Assembly (NCBI GenBank): GCA_019671005.1
Contig: CM033745.1
Span: 14,498,921-14,562,920 of the forward strand
Reading direction: 5' to 3'
DNA: 64,000 bases
DNA from: Hibiscus mutabilis
Taxonomy: Eukaryota; Streptophyta; Magnoliopsida; Malvales; Malvaceae
Shown here: positions 31,076 to 42,509 of the stretch, in pieces
Numbering within the stretch: the first letter of the stretch is position 1
Layout: every line of letters starts with the position of its first letter
Notes under the pieces: generated by a model
The model's database searches: none
The model's input: only the letters and a program-made list of their open reading frames with translations
Told to the model about the DNA's origin: nothing
Made by a program: the position numbers and the translations under genes

Positions 31076-31907
31076 TTTAGCTGGTTCTAGGAAACCCCGG
31101 GGTGGTATATGTGTTTTAGTAAGGTGTCTAGTGAATACAAGCCATTTAATTAAGTTCGTATTCTTTAATACTGGAATCCTGGTGGCGCGTCCAATGTTGC
31201 GACGATAAAATGGTTACGGCCGTGGCCAAGATGGCCGAGTTAAGTGTTGAGCCGCCTTTAGGAGTGATTCCGAGGGTGGGTTGCCCCAGATTGTTAAGAC
31301 GTAAGTTAGTTGAATAGTTATGGAGTCAAGGATGTCTCTTCCTCCCGCCATCTAAATGGTGTCTTCATTGCGTGTTGTAGTCGTTCTAAAGCCTTCATAT
31401 ACGTTATGAGAGTTTGTGGCAAGAAATCTTCATCGTTATACGTGAATAGCAGTTGTGTTGTAGTTTTGGACAAACTACTCTCGAAAACGACCACTGAATG
31501 CGTGTTAGTCAGACGACCCCTTTTTACTTAAAAATGAGTCTTGTGGATACTTGGAGAGTATCATCGCCCTTCTCAGAGGTATTTCCTAGAGATAGTGGAT
31601 TTAAGATCCACTAGGTTGTTAGAATGTTTGTTTACGCTTCTTCGAGGAGTTGTTATGACTTCCTCCTTGTCAAGAATATGAACAGATATTGAGGTGAGGT
31701 TGAGTTGGATGTCGATGCTTGTCGCCCTTGTCAGAGGACACCGACCCAGTTGAGAAAGTCAAAAATCCAGTTGCCAAGCTGTAACTTGTATGAGGTTTTT
31801 TTTGTATAAGTGTTTCGCCTAAGGAAGAATCGAGCTTGTTCGCTAGTAAGAAGTTGGTCCATTGAGGTGGTGCTGAAACTGCTGATAGCTTGTTAAGTGA
31901 CAGTTAC
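31076..31907 (+). other. Residual interior of Del-like element
   Basis: Leader sequence after the PBS with no gag, PR, RT or IN motif in any frame. The longest open stretch (31310-31531) shows no family resemblance. Confidence 0.6.
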
Positions 31908-33347
31908 GAATGGATGCGTTAGTAAACAAACCCTAATGATTTTCACAAGCTTTAAGGGTCGAATAAAGTATTATAAATTGTAATTCAAGGAAATGGTACA
32001 AACCTGTAAATATGGTATCGATACGAGCTTTAGCCGTACCGGTACGCGGTTATGGTCCATATCGGTATAGGTTAACCCGTACCGATAATTGAGGAAATCT
32101 AAGATTTCCAATAAGTAATATCTGTATCGGTACGCGTATGAGTACCGGTACCTGGGGTACCACATCGATACTAATAAAGATGGAAATTGACGCGGGATAT
32201 AAATGAGACAATGTTGCTTAATAAGATAATTAACGAGGATGATCAATGTACACTTCCATAATGTATTAATAAGTTGGTAAACTTAATTGGATAATTTGAT
32301 GGTAATAGCAACCGTAGGGATCCTTGGTGGATCGTGTGATGTTGTGTGTTGTGTGGTAGACGTGTCCTTGCTATGTGTTGATATGGACACCTAGATGATT
32401 GAATCATCTTGATTGTTGGGTCTCGGATACCTAGTATAAGAAAGAGTGTGTTGTAACACCATGGTTGAAGACTCCCGAATGTATGAACCCGAGGCTTAGT
32501 AGGACGAGACTCATTTGAAGATGCTTGATGAGAGATTTTGAGCATAGGTGTATGCATCCCGACACTTAGTGGTATCAGGCCTCACCCCAAAGAGTGTTTG
32601 TATCCCGATGCTTAGTGGAACCGGGCTTCACTCAGAGTGTATGATCCCGAGTCTTAGTGGGGTCGAGCCTCACTCCTATTTTGTGATAGAATACTTATAT
32701 GCTATGAGAAGCTTATGCTTTCTTGCTACGTTATACGATCTGGCGGGTAGAGGTAGCGTCATATCTATATGATGTTATGATGTCATGTTGTAAGTATGGT
32801 TGGGCCTTGAGTGCCATGTATGATGTTTGCCTTGTTGAGAGTATGTGTTTAGACGACTAGTAGTAGCGCCACATGTTTATTTATCTATCATTATTGCTCG
32901 TACTAGCTTGCATGCTTATGTTTATGATTAACATGAAGTATAGTAGAGTATATGTGTACCACTAAGCTTTGTAAGCTCAATGCTCAGAATCGTTATTTCC
33001 GTGCGTAGGTTGATCGTTAGATCGTAGAATCATGGAGCACTATCATAATGGAGTTCCAGCATGTGGTGATTTCTATAGTACGGTACTTGTGTTTAGTGGG
33101 CTATGTATTCATAGAACCTTAAGTGTTGGAATCTGTAATCCTTATTTTTATATTGTATTAATCAAATGTTTTAATTTAATTGGATCTCCCTTGTATCATT
33201 TTAATCGTTTATATATTTATTTTTAAATCGTTGGCTTTAAAATGTTTTTGGAAAGCATTTTATTTGGGCTAGACCAGTTTGAGGAATTTTATTGATTTTG
33301 GGTTGGACTTGAGGCCCAAATGTGACATCCAGGTCGAAGTTGTTACA
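31908..33347 (+). repeat. 3' LTR of Del-like element, 5'-truncated
   Basis: Homologous to 29575-31053, from 'tggatg.gttagtaaacaaa' to TGTTACA. The first 1.2 kb of the LTR is absent, so one deletion removed the interior and the LTR start. Confidence 0.85.
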
Positions 33348-33352
33348 TTGAT
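33348..33352. repeat. Right target-site duplication (TTGAT)
   Basis: Identical to 28349-28353. Confidence 0.85.
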
Positions 33353-33644
33353 GGTTGTCTTATCATGGTGCATTGACCAAGAGTGTAGGAGGTCTCTGGA
33401 GTTAACAGGTCCGAATGCGTAGGAGCGTCTGGGCTCCGTGGCCTTTAGAGTGTGCCTTAGAGACGTTGTCTCTGGAGGTAGGGCCTCTTGGAGGGTCTGT
33501 TGTGATATGTGAGACTAGCTAACCTTGTGGGCTTCGGGGACTTCGCAAATCCCAGAGGTGAGCCTTCGAGAGGTGTAGTGTGAAGGCGATTTCTCCAGGA
33601 GCGGGGTTTTCCGGGGATGTTTGGTGAAGGTACAACATTAATAG
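33353..33644. other. GC-richer intergenic stretch
   Basis: Continues the 27881-28348 sequence interrupted by the Del-like element. No gene is seen. Confidence 0.4.
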
Positions 33645-33800
33645 TCTTAATGTGATTATGAGATAATATATGTTCATACTTTTCTTCTTAATCCTTTGAT
33701 AAGACACACACCTTGCACATAAAGTTGATTGAACCCGAGTCACTTATGATTAAGGTTATCCTTTTTTCTACTGAGACCACTCGTTGGGCTCTCCTCAATC
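33645..33800 (-). mobile_element. SINE-like (tRNA-derived) copy, family 1
   Basis: Minus strand: A-box-like CGAGTGGTCTCAGTAG (33767-33783), B-box-like GACTCGGGTTCAATC (33727-33742), then GCAAGGTGTGTGTC. Same layout as 14220-14390. Confidence 0.5.
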
Positions 33801-34157
33801 ATTATTTTTATTATAGTTTATCTCAAAATAAAAACATAACATGTGACACATTATTTTTTGATGCCGCTAATTTTAATTACTCTTTTTTTCCCATAAAACT
33901 TGTCTCTTTTGTGTTTTAAAAGTGCCACACTTAAATTGTCCATTTGAAAAACTAAACAATTTTTACTAAACACATTTCCTTTTCTATCATCTTTTTTAGT
34001 TTTCCAACAAAATAAACTATAACTTTTCAAGGATAAAATTGTCATTTTAATTACTTTACAAAACATATTTTACATAAAATTTTTCTTTCTAAAACTACGT
34101 GAAAAGTTAACAAAAGACAAGATTTTAATACGACATGTTTATAAAGAAGGCAATAAG
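33801..34157. other. AT-rich intergenic stretch
   Basis: No gene or repeat recognised. Confidence 0.5.
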
Positions 34158-34780
34158 CAGGGCCGATCCTGGGCTTTGGTGGCCTAGGGCGAATCTAAAA
34201 AATTGACCCTAAGCAAGAGATTTAAATTAAGGTTGTAGTCGACCGTTACGTTTATTGTGGTTATGGACATTAAAGATGTTATTTCGGTCACTGCAGGTAT
34301 CGTTATTGTAATTTTTTTTAATAAAAAGCGTTATTATGGACATAATGGTTGCATATATTGTAGTTTCAGATGGTGCCGCTACTACCATATATCGGTCGTT
34401 GTTGCGGTTGCATACCGTTATTTAAATCCTATCCCTAATAGCAAGTAATGAAAAAAAATTAAATTTTAAGAGTATGTCTATAATAACAAGTGCTAAAAAT
34501 TGGGTCTCTAATAACAAATATTCAAAAAAATTAAGAGTATGCTCATAATAACAAACATCAGGAAAAAAATTGGGGCCCTAATAACAAGTATTAAAAAAAT
34601 GAATTTTAAAAGTTGACCTTTAATAATAAATATTGAAAAAAAGTAGACCCATAACAAATATTAGAAAAAATTGAACCCTTAACGAAAAGAATAATTCAAA
34701 AAAGTTACAAACATGTAACTTCTTTGAGCGGTGGACCTTGGGCGGACGCCCTTATTGCCCTGGCCCCAGGGCCGGGACTT
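34158..34780. mobile_element. Degenerate hAT-like non-autonomous element
   Basis: Left end CAGGGCCGATCCTGG. Right end (reverse-complemented) AAGTCCCGGCCCTGG, about 10 of 15 matches. Possible eroded flanking duplication (caataag / cataag). The right 50 bp matches 14505-14560. Between them is AT-rich non-coding DNA. Confidence 0.4.
34455..34680. repeat. Degenerate tandem repeat
   Basis: Five or six imperfect units of about 40-50 bp, of the form 'aaaaattgggtc.ctaataacaa.tatt', inside the hAT-like element. Confidence 0.65.
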
Positions 34781-34783
34781 CAT

Positions 34784-35260
34784 AAGGTGGCGGATAGTTT
34801 GACAAGGGTTACACGGCATAGGACTATGGAACATGAAGTTTTTCTCGATACACTGCATGGGCGGTTCGAAGATTTTGAGGGGCTTGTGCAATTTACTAAA
34901 ATGAGACCCTTAATTTATAGTAAGTAAGAAATAATTTTTTCAAAAAAATGTTTAATTATTTTCTTGAATAAAAAAAATTCACTTATAAACATTTAAAAAT
35001 CTAACATTTTTTTTCACTTAAAACGTGACGCTCTTTTTGCATATTTTGTAAGAAAATCATTTACAACATTTTCAATATCAACTTCTTCCAAAAGATGACT
35101 CTCGATTGCCTTCAAAAATGACTTACTACATGATAGCTTGGACTTTGACGTGTTAAAATAAATATATAATATTATTTATGAGGGTTATTTATTTATTTTA
35201 ACACATTACACTTTATGAGATATGACTATAACGATATTAATTTAAAGACTTTATTTAAAC
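34784..35260. other. AT-rich intergenic stretch
   Basis: No gene is seen. Confidence 0.5.
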
Positions 35261-35680
35261 GTTTTAAATTGTAAGGATGAATTTAAAGTATGAATCGTAG
35301 TTTGGGGGTCTCTAGTGAAATTAACCCAAACTATATATTCCATTGTTTTAATTATTTTCTTTTGAGTTATTGCAGCAAGCGTCCTCAAACTATGACTTTC
35401 ATTCTAAATTGATCCTTAAACTTATGAATGTTCCAATTTCATCCTAAAACTACAGCCAACATTTTAAATTGTAAGGATCAATTTAAAGTATGAATCGTAG
35501 TTTGGGGGTCTCTAGTGAAATTAACCCAAACTATATATTCCATTGTTTTAATTATTTTCTTTTGAGTTATTGCAGCAAGTGGCCTCAAACTATGACTTTC
35601 ATTCTAAATTGATCCTTAAACTTATGAATGTTCCAATTTCATCCTAAAACTACAGCCAACATTTTAAATTGGTCCTTGAA
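35261..35680. repeat. 200-bp tandem duplication
   Basis: The block starting TTTTAAATTGTAAGGAT recurs exactly 200 bp later (35261 and 35461) with only a few differences. The units contain 'tgactttcattctaaattg', which is also present in inverted form at 35800-35990, so the duplication lies in one arm of a larger inverted-repeat element. Confidence 0.85.
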
Positions 35681-36076
35681 CTTTTGAATGTTTCGATTTC
35701 ATCCTCGAATTATCGTTTTTACCGCATCATATTATTACATTATGCATATCAATGTTTTCATGACAATTAATAATTTTATTAACATGAGATATGGCCAACA
35801 TATAATGATAATTGAGGGATGAAATTAGAATGTCCAAAACTTTAGGACATAGTTAAGAATGAGAGTCATAGTTTATGGATTTAATTGAAATATTCAAAAG
35901 CTCGAGATCAATTTAGAATGAGGGTTATAGTTTGAGGATTAAATTGAAACATTCAAAAGTTAAAGACCTATTTAGAATGGTACAATTAACCTTTTCTTTT
36001 AGATAAAATAAAATAAAAATTAGAGAACAAAATAATTCAACAGAATTGATTTTTTTTTTATAAATTAAGAGTGTTC
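35681..36076. other. Inverted partner of the 35580-35680 sequence
   Basis: Several tandem, degenerate reverse-complement copies of 'aaactat.acttcattctaaattgatcc..' run to about 35995. Probably the other arm of a MITE-like element. No gene. Confidence 0.55.
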
Positions 36077-36081
36077 CTTAT
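36077..36081. repeat. Left target-site duplication of Ogre/Tat element (CTTAT)
   Basis: Identical to 54800-54804. Confidence 0.9.
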
Positions 36082-39000
36082 TGTAACGACGTTTTTTTTT
36101 TTTGAAAAACCTTTGAAAGATTATATGTTCGACGCTAAGAGTTATCCCAAAAATTCTTTCTTTGTAATCTTGGTTTAAAGGGATTTCTTTTGAAAATTCT
36201 TTTTCTTTAGAAAACTGATTGAAAACTGGGAGTCGCCACTGGCCACTTGGATAAGGTAGGCCGAACACCACAAAACCAGATATTCATTTTGAAAGGGTTC
36301 GGGAGTTGGTTACGTGTGGGGAAGGATTAGCACCCCCATCACGCCCGGTAATCGGTACCAAAATATTTGTTGCTTTTAATCGAAGGAAATTGTCAGAATT
36401 TGAAAAGAATTCAATTCGGTGACCTTAATTGAAAATTAACTTAATTGAACGAGATTTATCAGATTGGTGGATTCAAATTAATTGGACATTTAATTAATAA
36501 GGTTGACGATACATTGGACCATAGATTAAACCGACATCGAATAAGCCCGACTGTCGTGTTAATTTAGGGTTTGAATCCCGTATGTCACCTTTATGCCTGA
36601 TGCAAGCAGTTAGGGAATGATGTAATGGCTTTTTCAAGTTTTAATTCTTTCTTGAGTCGGTAAGGATTAATTCAAATATTTGATCAACATCCTATAAGCT
36701 CGGACTGTTACAACCCAAATATCGAAACTAATGGATACCTCCCCCTTTCTTGTAATTTAAATTAATTAATGCGCAATCGAACATTACATTCATATGAATG
36801 ACAAAATGGGAGATGGCAAACAAGAGGCATAAAAGATAAACACCTAAGGCCCACCCCAAGACTTAACCTAAAAAGGGCCAAATTATTGAAGTTCAATTAG
36901 TGACCTAACCGTTAATCAAGTGATTCTAGTATTTAATCCTAAATTAATTAGCCCTAAAAATTCTAACAAATTAAAACAATTAATCAGGAATTTAAGCGTC
37001 AATCTAAGTTTGAAATTAATTTTATCCTAAGCCGTTAAGAAACATTCAATTAATTTAATGAATTTGACATTTGATCTAATGAGTCAAGAGCAAATTAAAA
37101 TTCCTTAGATTAATCCAAACTTTAATTTAACCAAGGCCCTAAGGAATCTTAATCTAGAATTAATTCAATTAATCTAAGAATCACGCCCCTATGAGACGGG
37201 CACATGATTTTAATTAATTACAATTAATTCACTTAATCTAATCTAAAGCCCAAAAGCTAGGCCCAAGACTATTGCATCTAAACCCGAAACCAAAAGCCCA
37301 AAACCTTTTAAAACAGGGCCTAAGCTAAAAGCCCAAGCCAAAGGCCCAAGTTATAAGAGAGACTATTTAGCGGTCTAGTTATTTAGGTGGGTTTAGTACT
37401 TAACCCTAGATTGATTAACCTTAACAAAGTGAGTCCCGCAATTAACTTAATTAGTTCGAAATCATGCTTCTATGAGATGAACACATGATTTGAATTAAAT
37501 GAACTAACCTATATCTAATCTAAGCCCAAAGCTAGAAACTAGGCCCAACAAATACAAGGATCAAAAACTTAAGCTATCTAGCATTTAGATAAATGATACT
37601 CAACATTAATAAATTTTGAAGCTAATCAACCACAAGATTAATGTTAAAAAAGACATATTAAACATCATATTATAAATTGGAAATGGGACTTAATTGAATA
37701 GAAATAAAATTAAAGGACAAATTAAAAGAAAATTATAACCCTGCTCGAAACAGTGACCAAATTGAAAAACGCCATAAAAGTTTAGGGACCACGGAAGGGG
37801 TTTAAAAACGCGGAGCTTCTTAAAGGGTGAATAAGCCGGGATGGAAGGTTTTAAAACGTGATTCCCCTTTTTTAAAACGTTAAAACAGTATATATTATAT
37901 ATTTTTTTACCAGAAATAGAAAAAAAGATTATAACTCCCAAAACCTTCCCCAGGCTCTCTGAAATCTCTCTGGGCATGGGATGAACACTGTCCTGGTGTT
38001 CATCAACGCTGCCGCCCTGCCCAGAATCTGGCCGTGTAACCCATATTCCAGTGTCTTCACCGCCGTTCGACGGTGACTGACAAACCCCCAAAACACCAAA
38101 AAACCCTCTTTAACCTAGAACATAGATCCGAGCCTATTTCCCCAAAAAAAACTGAGCCTTACCCCTGAAAAATGCCAAAACATAGTCGAGAGAATCCCCC
38201 ATTTCTTTCTTTTTTCTCTAAAAGATGACCACCGAGGTTAGTGGACTTCTCTGAGGCCATATTCACTCCGTTTCACCGTTCAAGGCTTATCAACGGGCGG
38301 GGAAGGCAGATCGACGAACAAACAGGGAAAACTATAAGGGTCAGATACACGAAAACCCTAAATTCTATGCTTTTCTTCATGTAAATGCTAGAAAATATCA
38401 TAAAGGGATGTTATACCTCTGTAAATGTGAGATTCTTTCTGCCTCTTTGCTATTCTTTTCTTTAATATCCCCCCCTTTACAACTTAGGGTAGTGTATTTA
38501 TATACCCTAGATTACATGTATTTTAGAAATGCGAAAAGAAAATTGATAAACCCCTATTGGTTGATTTTTATCATGCTTTGATTCACATGTATTACAGATT
38601 TTCATCTGTTAATTCGCTAAAAATTCTAAATTCGTTTTGCGCTCATCCCTTTTCTGACATTTTTGTTGGCTGATTTGTATGTTGCGCGGCTACTGAGAGG
38701 GACCGAAGGAGGGGACCAGTAAAGAGCCGGCTTGGAGAGTAATCATCTGACGTGACCGCCAGCGTTGAGGTTATTTTCGAGGTAGCCGTTGCTGTGGCGC
38801 TGTCCTGGCGCTAGCGTTGCCGTTGTTCGAAGGATCGTGGGGATTGAAAGGGCATTCGTGAAATCCATGCGCACGTCGAGACAATGAAGTGGCGCGCGTG
38901 AGACGCGTTAGGAGTTGGGGTGTCATTCCTCTTTCCATCTAAGTCGTTCATCCTCACTTTGATCCAACGGCAGGGATTTGGTTACGCAACCAATAGAGCT

Positions 39001-39403
39001 GATTAGGGTTTTGGTTTCTTTATTATTGGGCCCAAAACAGGCCACTATGTAATATATTTTTGTAATGGACTCTTATATTATATATACTTGGGTTGTTTTT
39101 ATTTCATTTAACATTCTTTTTTTATATATTCAGATTGGTTTCATAATAATAATAAATGATAATACCATATAAACGATAATAACATGTGATAGTAGTATAA
39201 TGGTAATAAGATAATATGACACTCTAATAATATCGTAGTGAATAATAACATAATAATGAAAAAAACATAATACTAGTAACCTAAGCCCATTAAACCCTTT
39301 AGTCTTTAATTCTTTTAACCGGGTAATATAGCCAACCCACACAACTTAACATGACATGAAAATCTCTAGTGTTTTCTTTTTGGGACAAAAATTAGTGATT
39401 ACA
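36082..39403 (-). repeat. 3' LTR of Ogre/Tat element
   Basis: 3322 bp against 3327 bp for the partner at 51473-54799. Small indels and scattered substitutions. ORFs seen inside it are not genes. Confidence 0.94.
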
Positions 39404-39472
39404 GTTGCCCTCCTTGCTTATACTTGTGGAACAAGAATGAAGCAAAGAATATAAGCACTAATTTTGTCCCAC
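39381..39472 (-). repeat. Inverted repeat enclosing the PPT and LTR edge
   Basis: TGGGACAAAAATTAGTG at the LTR end and CACTAATTTTGTCCCA about 55 nt further in are complementary except for one extra A. 'gcttata' words inside the loop are also inverted. The hairpin holds the PPT in its loop. Confidence 0.75.
39404..39415 (-). other. Polypurine tract of Ogre/Tat element
   Basis: AAGGAGGGCAAC on the minus strand abuts the 3' LTR (TGTAATCAC on that strand). Confidence 0.75.
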
Positions 39473-39539
39473 TTCCCTGTTAGGAGATTTCGAGTTATGG
39501 GTTCCTCCTATATAGAACTGTTTGCCCTCTTTCTCACTA

Positions 39540-39975
39540 CGGCGCAGAGCTATGAGCATCTGTCTCCTTTGCCCCAAAGTACTTAAGCTATGAGTGTCTG
39601 TCTCATTTGCTCTGAAATCTTTGAGCTTTGAGTATTTTCCTCCTTCGCTCTGAAAACTCCGAACTATGAGTATCTGCCTCCCTCGTTCAGTAGTTCTAGT
39701 AAGGCAAGTTTGAAATCCTTCGCCTGAAATCTTTGAGCTTTAAGTATCTGCCTCCTTCGCTCTGAAAACTCTGAACTATGAGTATCTGCCTCCTTCGCTC
39801 GGTAGTTTTGGTATGGCGAGTTTGAAATCCTTCGCTTGAAATCTTTGAGCTTTGAGTATTTACCTCATTCGCTCTGAAAACTCCAAACTATGAGTATCTG
39901 CCTCCCTCGCTCGGTAGTTTTAGTACGGCGAGTTTGAAATCCTTCGCCTGAAATCTTTGAGCTTTGATGTTTAAA
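39540..39975 (-). repeat. 112-bp tandem repeat in 3' region
   Basis: Units starting 'tttgagctttgagtatt' near 39620, 39732, 39843 and (partial) 39956, each containing 'ttcgctctgaaaactcc.aactatgagtatctgcctcc'. Half-unit similarity exists within each unit. Tandem repeats here are typical of Ogre/Tat elements. Confidence 0.85.
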
Positions 39976-40279
39976 TATCTGTAAAAGAGATGCAACATTA
40001 TGATAGTGTAGGTCAGCATGTTCCTATCTTAGGAATGTCTAGCCTATATATGACGTATGTATGACGGGATTTAATCGCTTCTCCCCAAAAGCTTTCCCTT
40101 CCTCGATCACATTTCTTTGACTTTTTCTTTACTTCCTTCTTCTTCTTCTTCTTGCTCTTTGCAATGAAAGGTGCTTTGTCTCATGCTTGAGTGCTACCAT
40201 TTATGCCATTCTTTTCATTCAAACCTTCCGACATCCTCTTATCTCGAGACTCCTCTTCAGTTTTTGTCTTGGATTTGTT

Positions 40280-41190
40280 TTTCCCCAAAGTGCCCTTTCA
40301 GGTTTTCACTTTGGTTTTCTTCTTCCTCCTTTTTTTCTTTTCTTTCTTTTTCTTTTTCATTTTCTTTTCCCTTTTTTTCTTTTTCTTTTTCTTTTTTTCA
40401 TTTTTCCTTTCTTTTTTTTCTTTTTTTTCCTTTTTCTTTTTTTTCTTTTTTCGGTCCCCTTTTTAGGTTCTTTTGTCCAGGGACGGTTTTATACTCAATA
40501 TGTCTTTACTTTACTGTGGCAGTCTTGAAACATGATGTGGCTGACGGCTTATTTCTCCTTTCTTGGCCTAATGAATGAAGTCTCTTCTTGGTTCAATCTT
40601 AATATACTTCTTTGCACCGTCTGCATTTAAAAGGTTAGAGCACAGTAATACCAAGAAACCTTTTGTTTTTTATAAACCTACGTCAACCTACTTGCATGAT
40701 GCTTATAAAAACATGAAAAGGTATGAAATGATACTTTTATTAATACTTCACAGTTTCAGAATGATTTGACAGTCATGGAAAACATAAAAGCAAAGGAAAA
40801 TAAAGCAGGAAGTTGCATACCAATCATTGACTGTATGTATGATGCGAAAGCCCATAAACCAAAATAGATCCCTTGCTAGAAAATCTCTATTGAGACTCAT
40901 TGGTTCCCGAGATGGTTCCTTTTATTGGTTGTCTAAGCTGCGGTGGTCATCTAAGCTGCCCTATTCGGGTTTTCAGCTCAAATCCTCTTTTGGTTTCAAG
41001 ATGTCATCTCATGGTTTTCATCTTGAACCCTCCTTCTTCTTTTTGATTGTTTTTTTTTGTTTTTTTGGGATACCTAAAGTGCCCTTTTTGAGTTTTCACT
41101 CTAGGTATTTTCATTTTGCGAAGCGCCCTTCTGGGTTTTCACTTAGCTTTTCCTTTCTTTTTCTTTTTCCTTTTTTCTTTTTTTCTTCAC
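40280..41190 (-). repeat. Pyrimidine tracts and dispersed 'GCCCTTT..GGTTTTCA' motif
   Basis: Long T/C runs (40320-40450, 41150-41190; purine-rich on the element sense strand) lie among at least four degenerate copies of 'aaagtgcccttt..ggttttcactttgg' (near 40283, 40948, 41079, 41119). Long plus-strand ORFs rich in Phe/Ser here are composition artefacts. Confidence 0.7.
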
Positions 41191-41267
41191 TCATAGTACT
41201 TCTTAACTGAATCTGAATTCGTCGGATTGTTCAATACCTTTCTATCCATTTCCGTTAGGATCAAGGC

Positions 41268-42351
41268 TCATCCAAAAAAGGTCTTTTTAACAGCGTAAGG
41301 TCCCTCCCAATTAGCCATCCATTTCCCGCAGGAATCCTTCTGAGTCGGTAGAATTCTTTTAAGCACTAGGTCCTCCTCTCGAAATTCTCTCGAACGAACT
41401 TTCTTGTCGTAAGCTTGCATCATCCTTTTGTGGTACATCTGGCCATTACCAAGGGCTTTTAACCTTTTCTCCTCAATGAGATTCAATTGGCTGAATCGAG
41501 CTTGCACCCATTCAGCTTCTTCCATTTTTACCTCATTTAAAATTCGAAGTGACAAAATCTCTACTTCAATAGGTAATACCGCCTCCGTGCCATAAACCAA
41601 TGAGTATGGTGTTGCCCCCGTGGAAGTTTGTACAGATGTGGTGTAGGCAAATAAGGCAAACGATAACTTTTCGTGCCAATCTTTAAAGGTGTCAATAGTC
41701 TTTGCTATGATCTTCTTGACATTTTTGTTTGCCGCTTCTACCGCACCATTCATCTTGGGGCGATAGGTGGTGGAGTTATGGTGTGTTATTTTGAATTCCT
41801 CGCACACCTCATCCATCATTTTATTGTTCAAGTTGGAAGCATTATCGGTAATAATCTTTTCTGGCAAAACCGTAGCGGCAAATGATCTCATTCTTCAAGA
41901 ACTTGCAAGCTGTTGCTCTTGTAGTACTGGTATAAGATTTTACTTCTATCCACTTAGTGAAGTAATCGATAACAACCGGAATGAAGCGATGCCCATTAGA
42001 TGCCTTGGGATGAATCTGACCAATGACATCTATTCCTCATTCAGCGAACGGCCATGGTGAGTTCATAGTGTGCAGCGACAATGGTGGAGAATGGATCTTG
42101 TCGGCATATATCTGACACTTATGACATTTCTTTGCATAGCTGATACAATGTCCTTCAATGGTTGACCAAAAATATCCATACCTCATGATTTTTTGAGCTA
42201 TCGAGAATCCATTGGCATGTGTCCCACAGAACCCATCATGCACCTCAACTAGTATGTTTTTTGTTTCTTGGGTATTGACACACCTTAACATGATTTGGTA
42301 TTTACCATTCTTGTATAGAATCTCCCCGTCTAAAACATACCCTGCCGCCAT
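41268..42351 (-). pseudogene. Ogre/Tat integrase
   Basis: The zinc-binding part (42351-42110) has HDGFCGTHANGFSIAQK and CHKCQIYAD. After a stop (PFAE*GIDVIG) come the first catalytic Asp (GIDVIG) and YFTKWIEVKS, then frameshifts near 41890-41960. The second Asp is in ITDNASNLN and the Glu in NGAVEAANKN, both present. The C-terminal domain reaches NWEGPYAVKKTF (41270). No chromodomain, as expected for Tat. The catalytic triad is intact but the ORF is broken. Confidence 0.9.
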
Positions 42352-42509
42352 TCTTCTGATGGTTCTCTTATCATTTTCATTGGCTCCTTTGGGGTAGGTT
42401 TAGAACTTGATGTAATGGAGGATGTCATAGTACCATGGGTTACCATCTGCTTCATCTTCCAAATTATAACAATGGGCCGGTATCTCAAAAATCTTCATCT
42501 CAATCAGCT

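Larger units (their letters stand above)
28354..33347 (+). mobile_element. Del/Tekay-like gypsy element with most of its interior deleted
   Basis: Begins TGTAACGACCCAATTCCCGG and ends TGTTACA, flanked by perfect TTGAT duplications. It has a 2.7-kb 5' LTR, an iMet-type PBS, about 0.85 kb of interior, and a 3' LTR missing its first 1.2 kb. Total 5.0 kb against an expected 10 kb or more. No pol is left. Lineage is inferred from LTR start, LTR length and PBS. Confidence 0.85.

Noticed and set aside
37690..38091. 133-codon minus ORF in the Ogre/Tat LTR (and its counterpart at 53388-53660)
   Set aside because: The partner LTR does not keep the same frame or length, so it is not conserved coding.
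39130..39342. 70-codon minus ORF repeated at 54526-54738
   Set aside because: It is present twice only because it lies in both LTRs. The composition is Tyr/Ile-rich AT sequence.
40171..40578. Long plus-strand ORFs rich in Phe, Ser and Leu
   Set aside because: They overlap in three frames over a T/C-rich tract on the antisense strand of the Ogre/Tat 3' region. This is composition, not coding.
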